The notes beneath the pieces are model-generated. The model did not search any database. It saw nothing but the letters and a program-made list of their open reading frames with translations, and was not told where the DNA came from. Below are positions 36,997 through 48,657 of a DNA stretch of 64,000 nucleotides, piece after piece. Numbering within the stretch: position 1 is the first letter of the stretch; every line of letters starts with the position of its first letter. The stretch covers positions 136,826 through 200,825 of the forward strand of contig RXIC02000071.1 in the NCBI GenBank assembly GCA_003952965.2, written 5' to 3'. This DNA is from Morella rubra. Its lineage: Eukaryota > Streptophyta > Magnoliopsida > Fagales > Myricaceae. The position numbers and the translations under genes were made by a program.

Positions 36997-39550
36997 TGTA
37001 ATAGTCCGGACCAAGAAGACCTCTAGCGCTGTCTTATAGTAATGGACGCCGCTATTAAACTGAGGTTATGGCCAATGGGGGGATCGTTAAAGCAACAAGA
37101 TTCTAAGAAATAAACATCATCAAGACCCTTTATTCCAACCTTTGTATCACAAAAGAGTATCAATTTTGCTTTTTATGTACGTCTACAAAACATGGCAGAA
37201 TAACTACTAAATTCAGTACAATCTACGTAGGTCTTTATCTTATTCTCTTCTACTTTTCCTCTTCATAATCACTGGAAAATATAATTAGGACGCTCTCAAC
37301 GATGATGTCTAGGTTCTCAATGACCCAGACCCAACTACCAGCTTAGTATCAAGACCTCATGAGTCAAGCTCTTGGTAAATTTCTCCTAGGTACATTCTGA
37401 ACATCTGCTAAAAGAATTTAACAAACAACGGTGAGTCAAATGACTCAATAAAGTTAGTGGTTAGATTGACAGCGGATACAAGAACAAGACATTGAAGAAA
37501 ACCCGTCATCAATAAAATCTCAAAACAGAAGAAGAAAGTAAATGAAACGACTTAATTTTCTAAAAAATGATCCTTTCCTTTTCCTTTCTTAATCACCACT
37601 ACTCTCACTCCTAAAGTGAATCACTTGGCCAGAGTGATGGGTTACAAGTAACCTTCCGTATCTTTGCAGCAGTACTTTTAGAGTACAATACGGTCTCAAA
37701 CTCCCAGAGTGAGTTTTCCTAACAAAGCACCTTTCCACATAAGATGGAGAGGCCAGGATACCACAACAAGTGGAACACATCCTCTTGTGCACAGTACTGT
37801 CACATCTTCACAATATACGTTATGTATGCATGTCTCATGTCAACGCCCATACATATCATTCATGATATTCAACACCTTAACCATATTTGAACATCAAAAT
37901 ATTCTTTCCAACGTACAAGTTAAGTGCATTTCTCATATCAACCCCATACATCTCATTTATGATATGCAATACCTTAACTCGTTTCTATCATCGGGATATT
38001 ATAAACATTTCTCAAAGGAAAGCGTTGTGAAGGCAAAAACAACACTTTGATTTTCTCGGTTAAAAACCGGCTTAATCACCACGTAGAAATACCAATTTTG
38101 ACATAAAAAGTATTGAAATCAGAAGGAAAGAAATATGTTCAAGCTTTGAAAAACAACTTTTGGAAGAAATTTTGAAAAGAAATGGATCAAAGTTGAAAAA
38201 CAACTTGAAAACGAATTGAACTTTGAAAATGATACTTTTTCGAAAAGACGAGCTTGTTCTTCGTCAAGAATACGAAGAACATCAAGAACAATAGGAAGAA
38301 TAGAAAAAATGCTAATAACATCAAGAGATGCTAGAATAAGAAATACAAGAGATTCACAAATCATCTTGAAAACTTAAGAATTGAAATCAAAGATAACCAA
38401 ACTAAACTTTACCTCTAAGTGAGTTTGATCTTCACTAAGCGATTTCCTCCTTCTTGCTTCTACTTCACTTCTCTACTAATCTCAAGCTTAACCCACAATT
38501 TGCTAATGAGATGGTGTAAGTTTAAATGTCCGCCACCCCCTATTTATAGGCAAGCTTCATTCGTCACATCGTGACACATGTCTAGGCTAGTTCAATGACT
38601 CAAAAGGCCACATTCACCTCACGTTGGCACCAACAACCTACAGCAGCTGCAAGGCAAGGTAGCTATAGCGAGTCACTGCCGAAACTCCTACGATTCGACA
38701 CTTCTGCTTCTTAGGTTTATCCTTTTTTGTCGTGCTTTCTAGCTTGATTCGTCATGCTTCTAGGCTTGATTTGTCGTGCTTCTTATGTGTCATCTCTATC
38801 CACAAGTCACCTCTATTACAATTTTATCTCTATCCACAAGTCATCGCTATCCACATCCATCCCTATCCATAATTTTATCTCTATCAACAAGTCATCTCTA
38901 TCCACAAATCACCTCTATCCACAATTTTTTCTCTATCCACAAGTCATCTCTATCCACAATTCATCCCTATCCACAATTTTATCTCTATCCACAAGTGACC
39001 GCTATCCACAATTTTATCTCTATCCAAAAGTCATCTCTATTCACAATTCATCCCCATCCACAATTTTATCTCTATCCACAAATCATCTCTATCCATAATT
39101 CACCTCCATCCACAATTCATCTTTATAAATAATTCATCTCTATCTACAATTCACCTCTATTCACAATTCATCTCTATCCACAAATCATCTCTATCCATAA
39201 TTCACCTCTATCCACAATTCCAAAAATCGACCTACTAGCTTCTGAAAAATAAAAAGTCTCCAAAATTAGTAGAATAAAAATCATGTGGTTCAGTTTTCGA
39301 GACAAAAACATCCTACTAGCTTAAAAAATTAAATTGATACCAATTCATGCTCCTCAACATCCTGAACAAAAACTCAGTTACATGCGAACTCTAAATCTCA
39401 CTTAATCATGTCCTAATTAAGGTTTTGAACTTAAAACATCAAGTACTAAATAATCTCACTTAGTCACTAAGTACCCACTAATGCACTACTAAACCCAAAC
39501 ATGATACCATAGACAATATGCATGTTATGTTAAAAGCTCGGGGTATGACA
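36997..39550 (+). mobile_element. Solo LTR (2.3 kb family), copy 2, inside the SIRE LTR
   Basis: It starts TGTAATAG and ends GGTATGACA, flanked by perfect GTATC duplications (36992-36996 and 39551-39555). It matches 27292-29567. The extra ~280 bp is largely explained by a longer minisatellite. The uninterrupted sequence is seen in the other SIRE LTR near 47735, confirming the junctions. Confidence 0.92.
38780..39225. repeat. CTCTATCCACAA minisatellite in solo LTR copy 2
   Basis: About 15-17 bp units alternate CTCTATCCACAAGTCAT, CTCTATCCACAATTCAT and 'CCACAATTTTAT'. Open frames across it merely encode the repeat. Confidence 0.85.
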
Positions 39551-39737
39551 GTATCAAAGTTTAGGTGCAAGTCATGGTGTTAAAATCAAATGTAGGGCAT
39601 AATGATTAAATACAATTTAGTACTCTTAATTGAATAGTGGATTGACAACCACATATCCTAAAAATGCTCCAAAGCGTTTTGTCATTTGTTATCATCAAAA
39701 TTGAGTTAGATAGCTCAAGATCAACCTTGGGCTAACA

Positions 39738-39752
39738 ATCTCCCCTTTTTGA
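39738..39752 (-). promoter_or_regulatory. Polypurine tract of the SIRE-like element
   Basis: On the minus strand AAAAAGGGGAGAT directly precedes the 3' LTR. This is the expected primer position for plus-strand DNA synthesis. Confidence 0.75.
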
Positions 39753-40699
39753 TGATGACAAATTCCTTTTTGAAGATCTTTGCAATTAAAGCAAAAGGCT
39801 TCTCCTGAGAGCAAGCGGAGGTTTTTCAAGATAGTTTGTTGCAAAGGGCTTTGGATTTTTAGAAAATTTTGCAAGAGTCTCCTTTGTATTTTGAGGTTTC
39901 CAAAAATTATAAACCTGTTAGAAACACTTCTATATCATCCTCCAAACTTCTCAAACTCCATAGTATGATTTCAGATCACAAACACTTCAATATTCTTGAA
40001 TTGTATCGGAGTTTAGAGTTTTAGGAATACTACCTCATAGTCAATGACAAAGCTTTGCAATTGAGAGAAAATAAGATACCAAATTCAAATCAAAGTTAAG
40101 TTAAGGATAGAAAGAATTGACACAAAATTCATCCAAAACAGGCAATCATATATCCATCAGAGTCAAACAATTACAAAGATATATGAAAATGCAATGAAAT
40201 GAAATGTATCTCAAAGTCTAAGAGTACGACAAAAGTACATATACTTCTCCCCTTTGGCATCATCAAAAAGAGAGGGAGGAAAGGTAAGGCAAAGGTAAAA
40301 AGGGAATGGCTAATCTATACAGGGCAATGACCAGGGTCAATCCGATACTTGCAAAGAAAGGTAGTCCAAGAGCGGCTGAACCATTTGACCCAACTCTCAA
40401 CTTCAGGTTGAAGATCTGTATCCTTGTTGATGAAAATATCACAAGTTTGAGTCACATCTGAAGCTATCTGTGAAACCGGATCCGTCATCTGATTCTAAGT
40501 TGTAGTCAGCTCTGTCATCTTAGTGATGAAGGACAGTCCCCAATCATACAAGGTTGTTCTACAAATAGTAGTCAGATTGTTGTAATGATGCGAGTAAGCG
40601 AGCCTCACGAGTAATGATCTCCATGTCAGTAGTGTGAGATGCTAGAATAGACTTGATCTCATCAAATCCTGCCCATATGTCATAATGCATCATCAATGT

Positions 40700-41793
40700 C
40701 TGTTCCTTGAGATCGAAACTAAGGCTTCCAAAAGGGCAAGTAGAGTAGCATGAGATCTAAAAGCTGTTGAACTGCCAACAGCTGGAGTATTGGAGTACGT
40801 GGAGAGGTTGGTACTGTAATCTCATCATCTGCTCTGTCCTCAGTCACTGGTTCCATTTCTTCTGGATCCTCTTCTTCAGCTTCTTCTTCCTCAAATTTCT
40901 TGAGAAGGCGTTGCCACTGCCTTCTTCACCCACTGATCTTCTTCATTCTGAACGAAACCCATCAGTCTCAAAGTCTTCTGATTATACTCTCTGGAGACTT
41001 TAGGCTTTTCCCGTTCTTCACCATTAGTATTAACATCAGACAAATCAAAAATCTGAGTAAACAACATCCTATATGGCAAACCTTGTCTCTTCTTCTGGCT
41101 TCATATGATTCAACAAGAGGTGACCAAGATTCATCTGGCGCCTCGTAATCAGGCAGTACATCACAAACATATCAAGAAAAGTAACATATTCAAACTTTCC
41201 CGTCCTAGGAAGAATGATGTTACAAACGATGTGGTGCAGCAATCTCCGGTGTACATCAAAATCACTAGCACTGGTTTCACTATCTCATCCAATTCAAGGT
41301 TATCCAAAACAGTCCTGAGAATCTCAATGGGCTCTACATCAGACATACCAGCCCAAGTATAAGACTCAAAAAATTTCACCCCAGAATTGGGGGAAAGGGC
41401 CACGGCATTAAGCCCATTCACAGACAAATCTAATTCTTTTCCCTTCACAAACCCCGATGCAGTCTCAGACATATCAAAATGAAAATTAGCATATGACTGC
41501 TTCACCAAAAAGGGAAATGTATCACACTTAAGACTGATAAAATGTGACCATCCCTGAGCATCAAATAACTCCTGAAAATCGAACCACATTCTCCGTAAAC
41601 CATGACAACATAACCCATCTTCCAGAGATTACCTTGCGGTGATGAAAATCACTCTGAAATCGATGTTGATGGAGTCTGGAGCGGAATGGATTTACCTCTG
41701 AAGGACCCGAAGCATCCTCATCTCTTCTCTGTCTCTACCTCGGCCTTGAGATTCCCCATGGTCAAATACTCTCTTCCTTCGCCCACTAGACAT
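40700..41793 (-). pseudogene. Post-pol 'env-like' ORF of the SIRE-like element
   Basis: Minus-strand start MSSGRRKRVFDHG at 41793, then a GWSHFISLKCDTFPFLVKQSY block (about 41550-41490) and 'ASGFVKGKELDLSVNGLNAV' (about 41460). The C-terminal part (about 41079-40830) is acidic: LRLMGFVQNEEDQWVKK followed by Glu-rich sequence. The block matches the plant-transposon protein domain found downstream of pol in SIRE-type elements. Its role is unproven and the name 'env-like' is historical. No membrane segment is evident. The frame is interrupted near 41620 and elsewhere. Confidence 0.6.
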
Positions 41794-42059
41794 CTTAGAA
41801 AGCACGGTTTAGGTTTTATTTGAAGGAGAGGAGAGGATATGAGAATCTGTGTGGAGGAGAGGTGTTTGGGTGCGATTTAGGGCACGGAGAGGGAAAAAGT
41901 GATGTTCGGCGGTGAGGGAGAGGCACGGCCAGAGGTTTAGGGCATGAAAGTGTTTGAGAATGAGGAGAAATGAAATTAGGGCTTTTAGAGGTTAAGTATA
42001 TGAGGTGTTCAAACGTAAGAGAAGTTAATGAATGCAAATGAATCGACGTTTTAAAAACT

Positions 42060-42300
42060 GCCCATTCAAAACATGTGTCGACACATATGGAACATGTGTC
42101 GACACATTACACATGCACAGGACTTATGTGTCGACACATATGAAAACATGTGTCGCACTTACTCAACAGCCTTCTCCAGGAACACACAGTGTGTCAACAC
42201 ATGGTTGAATAGTGTCAACACATACATATTCCAGAGAAAACAGTCAAGCAAGTCTAGAAGTGTCGACACTTGTGATTTCAAGTGCTGACACATGACATGT
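42060..42300. repeat. GTCGAC palindrome array inside the SIRE element
   Basis: Repeated ATGTGTCGACACAT and variants (TGTGTCAACAC, TGTGTCGCAC, GTGTCGACACTTG) lie between the pol end and the env-like ORF. The same palindrome family occurs in both LTRs (about 36680-36915 and 47390-47645). Confidence 0.75.
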
Positions 42301-42459
42301 AAATGTGTAAAATGACATGTTTTCAAAAGAAAATGTATGATGCAATCCAATTAACATGAAAACATATAATCACCTCAATTTTCATCCAACAAACACACGA
42401 ATGATGTAATAAGCAATTCATATTAAACAACAATCATCGGGGGGAAAACGCATACCGAT

Positions 42460-45400
42460 CTCTTGACGAATGAAGAGAAACGATCCTCATTAAGAGGTTT
42501 CTGAATATATCAGCAAGTTGAAGATCTGTGCTTACAAACTCAAGAATGATGTCACCTTTTTGAGCATGATCACGTAGAAAATGATTTTGTCCTAAGTGTT
42601 GAATGGGATTTTTAGAAAGATTTATGGCACTCGTGTTGTCACACTTAATTGGATGAGTGAAAAATGAAGATTAAAATCTTCCAGTTGTTGTTTCATCCAC
42701 AATATTTGTGTGCAACAGTTACCAACAGCAATATACTCGGCCTCTGTGGTTGATAAAGCCATAGAATTTTATTTCTTACAAAACCAAGACACTAGAGATG
42801 GGCCAAGAAACTGACACGCACCACTAGTGCTTTTTCTATCAATTTTACAACCAGCATAATCAACATCCGAGTATCCTTGCAAATTAAATTCAACACTCTT
42901 GGGATAAAACAAACCAAGATCTTGTGTGCCAACAAGGTAACGAAATATTCTCTTAACCGCAAGGAGGTGAGACTCCTTAGGGCAAGACTGAAATCTCGCA
43001 CACATGCACACACTAAACATGATATCAGGTCTACTCGCAGTAAGGTAAAGTAAAGAGCCAATCATACCTCGATACCTTGTTTGGTCAACGTCTTTACCTT
43101 TTTCATCTTTCTCCATTTTGGTTGATGGACTCATTGGTGTACCATCGGTTTTGAGTTGTCCATCCCAAATCTTTTGAGAAGGTCTCTTGTGTACTTAGCT
43201 TGGTTAATAAAGATACCATCATGATTTTGCTTAATCTGAAGTTCGAGAAAGTAATTCAACTCACCCATAAGGCTCATCTCGAATTCACCTTTCATGACAT
43301 TGGAAAATTCCTCACACAGAAACTCGTTAGTAGAACCAAATATGATATCATCAACATAAATTTGAACGATAAGTAAATCATTGTCCTTTTCCTTAGTAAA
43401 GAGAGTGGTATCGATAATACCTCGTGAAAATCATTTTCAATAAGGAAAGAACTTAATCGTTCATACCATGCCCGAGGTGCTTGCTTCAAGCCATATAAAG
43501 CTTTTGTGAGCTTGAACACATGGTGTGGCTGCTTTTCATCTTCAAATCCAGGAGGTTGTTCTACATACACTTCCTCAGAAAGATAACCGTTAAGAAAAGC
43601 ACATTTCACATCCATTTGAAATAATTTGAAATCTTTAAAGCAAGCAAATGCAAGCAACATGTGAATAGATTCTAAACGAGCAACTGGTGCAAAGGTCTCA
43701 TCAAAATCAATTCCTCTCTTGATTATAACCTTGGGCTACCAACCTTGCCTTGTTCCTTACTACAACCCCAGATTCATCCATTTTGTTTCGAAAAACCCAT
43801 TTAGTACCAATAACTAGGATGATCTTTGGGTCTAGGAACTAGATGTCATACCTAATTTTTCTCAAACTGTTTTAATTCATCTTCCATGGCATGGATCCAA
43901 CTTTCATCATCTTTTGCCTCAGAAATATTCTTTGGCTCAATTTGAGAAAGTAAGGCAAAATTATTAGCTTGATTATAAGAGGATCGAGTTCTTACACCTT
44001 TCTCAACATTACCAATGACTTGATCAATAGGATGATTTCTGACAAACTTCCAAGCCTTTGGTAGGTCGTTGTTGCTTTGAGGCATTTCTTCTTCTTCAAG
44101 ATCATGTTCATCTATGTCTTGTGGCTTAGAGACTTCTTTCACTTCACTTGTAGTAGGTTTCTCACCACTTTTATCAAGATCTACAACATCCTCATCATCT
44201 CTTTTCAGAGAAGCATTAGATTCATCAAATACCACATGTATAGATTCCTCAACAACTAAAGTTCTCTTATTAAACACACGATAAGCTTTACTAGAAGTAG
44301 AATAACCAAGAAATATACCTTCATCAGCTTTCGCATCAAACTTACCCAAGTTGTCTTTGTTGTTGTTGAGAATAAAACACTTGCAACCAAATACATGAAA
44401 ATAACCAATGTTGGGTTTTCTGTTTTTCCATAGCTCATATGGAGTTTTCTTAAGAATTGCCTTATCATACATCGGTTCATGACATAGCAGCTAGTGTTAA
44501 TAGCTTCTGTCCAAAAATAGTCTGGCAAGTTATTTTCACAAAGCATGGTCCTCGCCATTTCTTCAAGAGTCCTATTCTTCCTCTCAACAACCCCATTTTG
44601 TTGAGGAGTCCTAGGAGCAGAGAAGTTATGGTTTATACCAAAATCACCACAAAATTTGCAAAGGAGGAGTTTTCAAATTCTTTTCCATGGTCACTCCTTA
44701 TGCTAGAAATAGCAAAACCTTTTTCATTTTGAATTCTCTTGCACAGTTTTTCGAATGCATCAAAGGCCTCATCCTTATGAGCTAAGAAAAGAACCCTCAA
44801 TCACAGTTTGCCACCCAAGCTTGACGTTCGGGTTGGACCAAACAAGTCCATGTATAGAAGTTGAAGTGGTCTAGAAGTGGACACAATGTTTTTGGGTTTA
44901 AAAGATGTTCTAGTTTGTTTGCCCTTTTGACAAGCAGCACAAATTTTATCCTTTTCATAAACAAGGTTAGGCAAACCAGAAACAAGGTCCTTTTTGGCTA
45001 GTTTTGAAATAAGGTCCATGCTTGCATGAGCAAGTCTTCTATACCACAACCAACTATCTTTGTCACTTAGAGATAAAAGGCATTTTACATTTTCAGAAGA
45101 AATATTCTCTAAGTGAACAACATACATATTTTCTTGTCAATGTCTGACAAATAAGACTTTCTTGTCTTCAATGTTTTCAACAATGCATATTGATGATTCA
45201 AATATGACTCAGTTTCCCTTGTCACATAACTGACTGATACTTAACAAATTATGCTTCAAACCATCAACAAATAAGACATGTTCAATAGTAGGATTATGAG
45301 TCATACCAATATTTCCAATACCAAGAATCCTTCCTTTACCATTATCACCAAAAGTAACTGATCCTTTTTCTTTTGGCTAAGAGATTTGAACCAACTCTTA

Positions 45401-45640
45401 TCCTCTGTCATGTGCTTGGAGCATCCACTATCAAGAACCCAATGATTCCTTGACTTCGGTAGACTTCAAGCACTCCTTATCCTCGCTATCCTCTACCATC
45501 AAACAAAGGTTTGTAACTTCCTCTTCTTCACTATCACTTTCACTCTCGTCTGATTCTCCCCATGCGGCTAAGAATGCTTTCTTCTTATCCTTGAAGTCTC
45601 TTGACTTCTTGTGTGGTTCAGCATTGGGCATTGAGATTTA
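42460..45640 (-). pseudogene. pol of the SIRE-like element, decayed
   Basis: In minus-strand order: a CFGCKKLGHIKSQC zinc knuckle (about 45660, gag end), a protease LDSGCSKHM (about 45430), and an integrase zinc domain with 'RRLAHASMDLISKL' and ICAACQKG (about 45040-44930). These are followed by 'TPQQNGVVERKNRTLEEMA' (about 44590), 'KTPYELW' and an acidic linker. The reverse transcriptase follows with 'FQMDVKCAFLNGYL' (about 43610), 'KALYGLKQAPRAWY' and IYVDDIIFGSTN (about 43360). RNase H has DYAGCKIDRKSTSGACQFLG (about 42850) and STTEAEYIA (about 42745). These motifs fit the SIRE/Maximus lineage. Frameshifts and stops are frequent, so no functional polyprotein remains. Confidence 0.9.
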
Positions 45641-45969
45641 ATATGACCCAACTTTTTACATCCAAAGCAAATGATCTCATTCTTTTTACTGCTGTCACCG
45701 TTGAAGTTGTTTTTCCTTGGGTACCTCTTGCACCTTGCTTCTTTCTAAAGAACTTCTTAAATTTCTTTGTAAACAAGGCCATCTCGTCATCAAGAAGATT
45801 CTTCACTACTAGAGTAAGAGGCTTTCAAAGCAATTCCTCTTTTTCCTTTTCCATCAATCTCGTCTACCTTCACTTGGTTCATCTCGTGGGTCATGAGAGA
45901 TCCCATGAGTTCATCAAGAGATAACTTTGTTAAATCCTTGGCTTCCTGAATAGCTTTAACTTTAGGTTC

Positions 45970-46527
45970 TCAAGCCTTAGGAAGACACCTGAGAATTTTT
46001 CTCACTATTTTCACATTAGTATACACTTTACCAAGAGATTTCAATTCATTGATAATATCAGTAAAGCGAGTAAACATGGTAGAGATAGATTCATCAGATC
46101 TCATTTTAAATAGTTCATAGCTATACACAAGCATACTAATCTTGTTCTCCTTAACCTGATTAGTACCTTCATGAGTAACTAATAATTTTTTCCATATTTC
46201 CTTAGCAGATTCACAACTAGAAACACGATTAAATTCGTTAGCATCAAGAGCACAATATAAAACATTCATAGCTTTAGCATTTAAAGACACAAGCTTGTAA
46301 TTAGCTTCATTCCAGTTTGCTTCAAGTTTATCCAAGTTGGCTTCATCTTTAGGAAGTCTAGGGCCGTGCATGATAATTTTCCAGAGATCATAGTCCACGG
46401 CTTGAATGTAGATTTTCATCCTTGCTTTCCAATAGTTGTAGCACGTTCCATTGAACAAAGGAGGCCAGTTAGTGGATTGACCTTCAAACAACGAAGAGCT
46501 AACAAGCGTAGTCATTAGTAAAGACAA
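45970..46527 (-). pseudogene. gag of the SIRE-like element, truncated by a stop
   Basis: A 185-codon open frame: 'NWPPLFNGTCYNYWKARMKI' (DUF4219-type start), 'DYDLWKIIMHGP', then a UBN2-type region with 'AKEIWKKLLVTHEGTNQVKE' and 'SISTMFTRFTDIINELKSLG'. The frame stops after LPKA where related proteins have a Trp codon (TGG to TGA), and readable gag continues beyond it to the zinc knuckle near 45660. The start lies about 20 bp from the primer site, so a longer leader is absent. Confidence 0.88.
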
Positions 46528-46535
46528 TAAACCTC

Positions 46536-46549
46536 AGCTCTGATACCAA
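46536..46549 (-). promoter_or_regulatory. Primer-binding site of the SIRE-like element
   Basis: On the minus strand TTGGTATCAGAGC directly follows the 5' LTR. It is complementary to the initiator-Met tRNA 3' end, as is typical for plant copia elements. Confidence 0.9.
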
Positions 46550-46550
46550 T

Positions 46551-47923
46551 TGTAAGTCCAAAAATCAACCCAAGAGGGGGTGAATTGGGTTGATCAAAAC
46601 TTAATCCTCTTTTTGATAAAAACTCAAATCTGAAAAATATCTCTTTGGTTTAGCAAATAAAACGCAGATCTGAATATGTTTAATGACAACCCCAAAGATA
46701 AACGGTAAATAGTAAAGTGATAATGACCAAGAAGCAATAAATGAAAGCAATAAGTACAAGAGTAGGGAAGAGAGATAACACCGCTATTTTTAGGTGGTTC
46801 GGCCAAGACTTGCCTACGTCCACCCCCAAGGCTATTGCCTTCCTTGGGCTTCTCCACTATAATCCAATAGTGTCTACAACTTAGCTTCCGGGTGCTAAGT
46901 AACCGTTACAAGAGTTTTTCGAGCTCACTCTTCAACTCGTCACAAATCTCAAAGCCTATGAGATTTCTTCTATCCTCACGGGTAGGCCCAAGTGTATCCC
47001 ACACTCAAAGGTTTCTCAAAGTTTAATGAGATGAATGAATAAACAATAGCTCTCAAAGCCAAATCAGCAAAACAAAGCTCAATAAATGGCTACAAGACAA
47101 GATCTGATGATGATGACAGCAATGGCAGACCAGATCTTCTTGGAAAATGTACAGCCTTTGTCTTTTGCGTTTTTCTCTCTTTTTGAAAGCTTGGTCGGCA
47201 AAGATGATGTAGGGAGACAAAAAGTGTGCAAAAGTCTTCTTTTCTCTCTCCATAAGGTTCCCTTTATAGGTCTTCAGTCTTGAGGGGTCCAGAGGGCCTT
47301 TTTGGAATGTTGGAGAGGTGCCCTAAGTGCCACATCATCTTGATTCGCGTGCTGAACATCATTTTTAAAAAACAGCGTTCCCGCAATATGTGTCGACACA
47401 TATATGCCTATGTGTCGACACCTTCATCAAGTCTGGAACTTGTTCGCAGGTGCCTGTGGCATGTGTCAATACTTCCTTCACATATGTCAACACCATCTTC
47501 ACATGTGTCGACACTTTGCTTCCCATGTGTCGACACTATCAAAATGGCAGTCTGGCTTCTGTGCTATGTGTCACACCATGTCAACCATGTGTCGACACCA
47601 TCTTCCCATGTGTCAACATTTTGCTTCCTATGTGTCGACACCTTCTTGGCAGTTGGAGTTTTTCAGTGCTTTTTGATATCCAATCTTTTTCAATTCAACA
47701 CGAAACTCCTACAATGAAAAATATCATAGTTTAGGTGCAAGCCATGGTGTTAAAATCAAATTTAGGGCATAATAAATTAATGATAATGATTAAATACAAT
47801 TTAGTACTCTTAATCGAATAGTGGATTGACAACCACATATCCTAAAAATACTCCAAAGCGTTTTTTTTCATTTGTTATGATCAAAATCAAGTTAGATAGC
47901 TCAAGATCAACCTTGGGCTAACA
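46551..47923 (-). repeat. 5' LTR of the SIRE-like element
   Basis: 1,373 bp, uninterrupted, and highly similar to the split 3' LTR. It contains the GTCGAC palindrome array at about 47390-47645. Confidence 0.9.
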
Positions 47924-47928
47924 AATAC

Positions 47929-48250
47929 AATAGCCCATCGTCGCCTTCTAGTTCCCGTAATTGGTAAAAGTGCAGAAACTCTTTCGGGCATAAGACAAGA
48001 CCTTTGGGAAATCATCGTCTCCAGAGACAGGTAAATCCTAGGAGAAAACGCCAACCGTTGGAAGCCAACTAACAAGGGGCTATTGACAAAAATTTCAAAA
48101 CCTTTTTCGCCTCTTTAAGGGAGGGAAATCGAAAACCAGCCGCTCAAACGTCTAAGTAGAAGGTGAACTCATTATCTCTGGGTGATAGTACAAATTCATT
48201 TTTCTTAAGAGCACGCACTCTAATCGATTCGGGCACTGAATACAATCAGA
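47929..48250 (-). pseudogene. Antisense ORF of the Tat-like element (5' part)
   Basis: It continues the minus-strand ORF interrupted by the SIRE insertion. Readable pieces in shifted frames include 'CPKEFLHFYQLREPEGDDGLLYF' (about 47990-47930), which joins directly to VNRGFKF on the other side. Several stops are present. From about 48260 to 48657 I see only A-rich non-coding sequence and the purine tract. Confidence 0.55.
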
Positions 48251-48657
48251 AATACTTAGCCAAATTTACATCCGTCATTTTGAAACAAATTCAAAATAGG
48301 GGGAACTCTTCGAGTGTTTGAGAAGTGAGCGAGGCACCATTGATTGATGAAGAGAAAGGAGAAATGAAGAAACTTTTCAGAGGAGGAACAATGTTTCCAA
48401 GACAAAAAAAGAGAAAGGGTGTCACAGCGACGAAGAAGAAACTGCAAACAATAGTGTAATGATTCTGGGTCTCTGACAGGGGGGAAGCAAAAGGACACTC
48501 CTCAATAAAAAAAATTAAAAAATAAAAAAGAAGAAAAGGAAAAGAGAGATAAGGCGGAAGATTAAAATTCTCGAAGCTTCATTGGTTAAAGACTAAACAT
48601 GGGCCCTTTAGCATTTCCCTATTTACCTAAATAGTATCCGGAAAAATGAGGGGATAC

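Larger units (their letters stand above)
35842..39737 (-). repeat. 3' LTR of the SIRE-like element (interrupted)
   Basis: 35842-36996 and 39556-39737 together (~1.34 kb) match the 1.37 kb 5' LTR. A nested insertion with the perfect duplication GTATC separates them. It contains a GTCGAC-palindrome array (about 36680-36915). Confidence 0.88.
35842..47923 (-). mobile_element. SIRE/Maximus-like Ty1-copia retrotransposon, complete but decayed
   Basis: Oriented on the minus strand. The 5' LTR is 46551-47923; the 3' LTR is 35842-39737, split by a nested solo LTR. Plus-strand ends are TGTAAGTCC/TGTGAGTTC and GGGCTAACA. Flanks AATAA and AATAC form a 5 bp duplication with one change. It has an initiator-Met-type primer site, gag, pol, an additional downstream ORF region and a polypurine tract, the layout of the SIRE lineage. 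It interrupts the antisense ORF of the surrounding gypsy element; the ORF reads across the target site. Confidence 0.9.

Noticed and set aside
36680..37026. Plus-strand frames with repeated MCRH/CVDT motifs resembling a cysteine-rich protein
   Set aside because: They arise from the GTCGAC palindrome array in the SIRE LTR. The same pseudo-proteins appear at 47280-47734 in the other LTR and no start or family match supports them.
38754..39132. Two overlapping plus-strand frames of 114-118 codons with a repetitive His/Pro/Tyr/Ser pattern
   Set aside because: They simply translate the CTCTATCCACAA minisatellite inside a solo LTR. Length and pattern follow from the DNA repeat.
29000..39250. CRISPR-like regular repeats (CTCTATCCACAA units)
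   Set aside because: Units are contiguous or near-contiguous with no unique spacers, sit in plant LTRs, and have no cas genes nearby.
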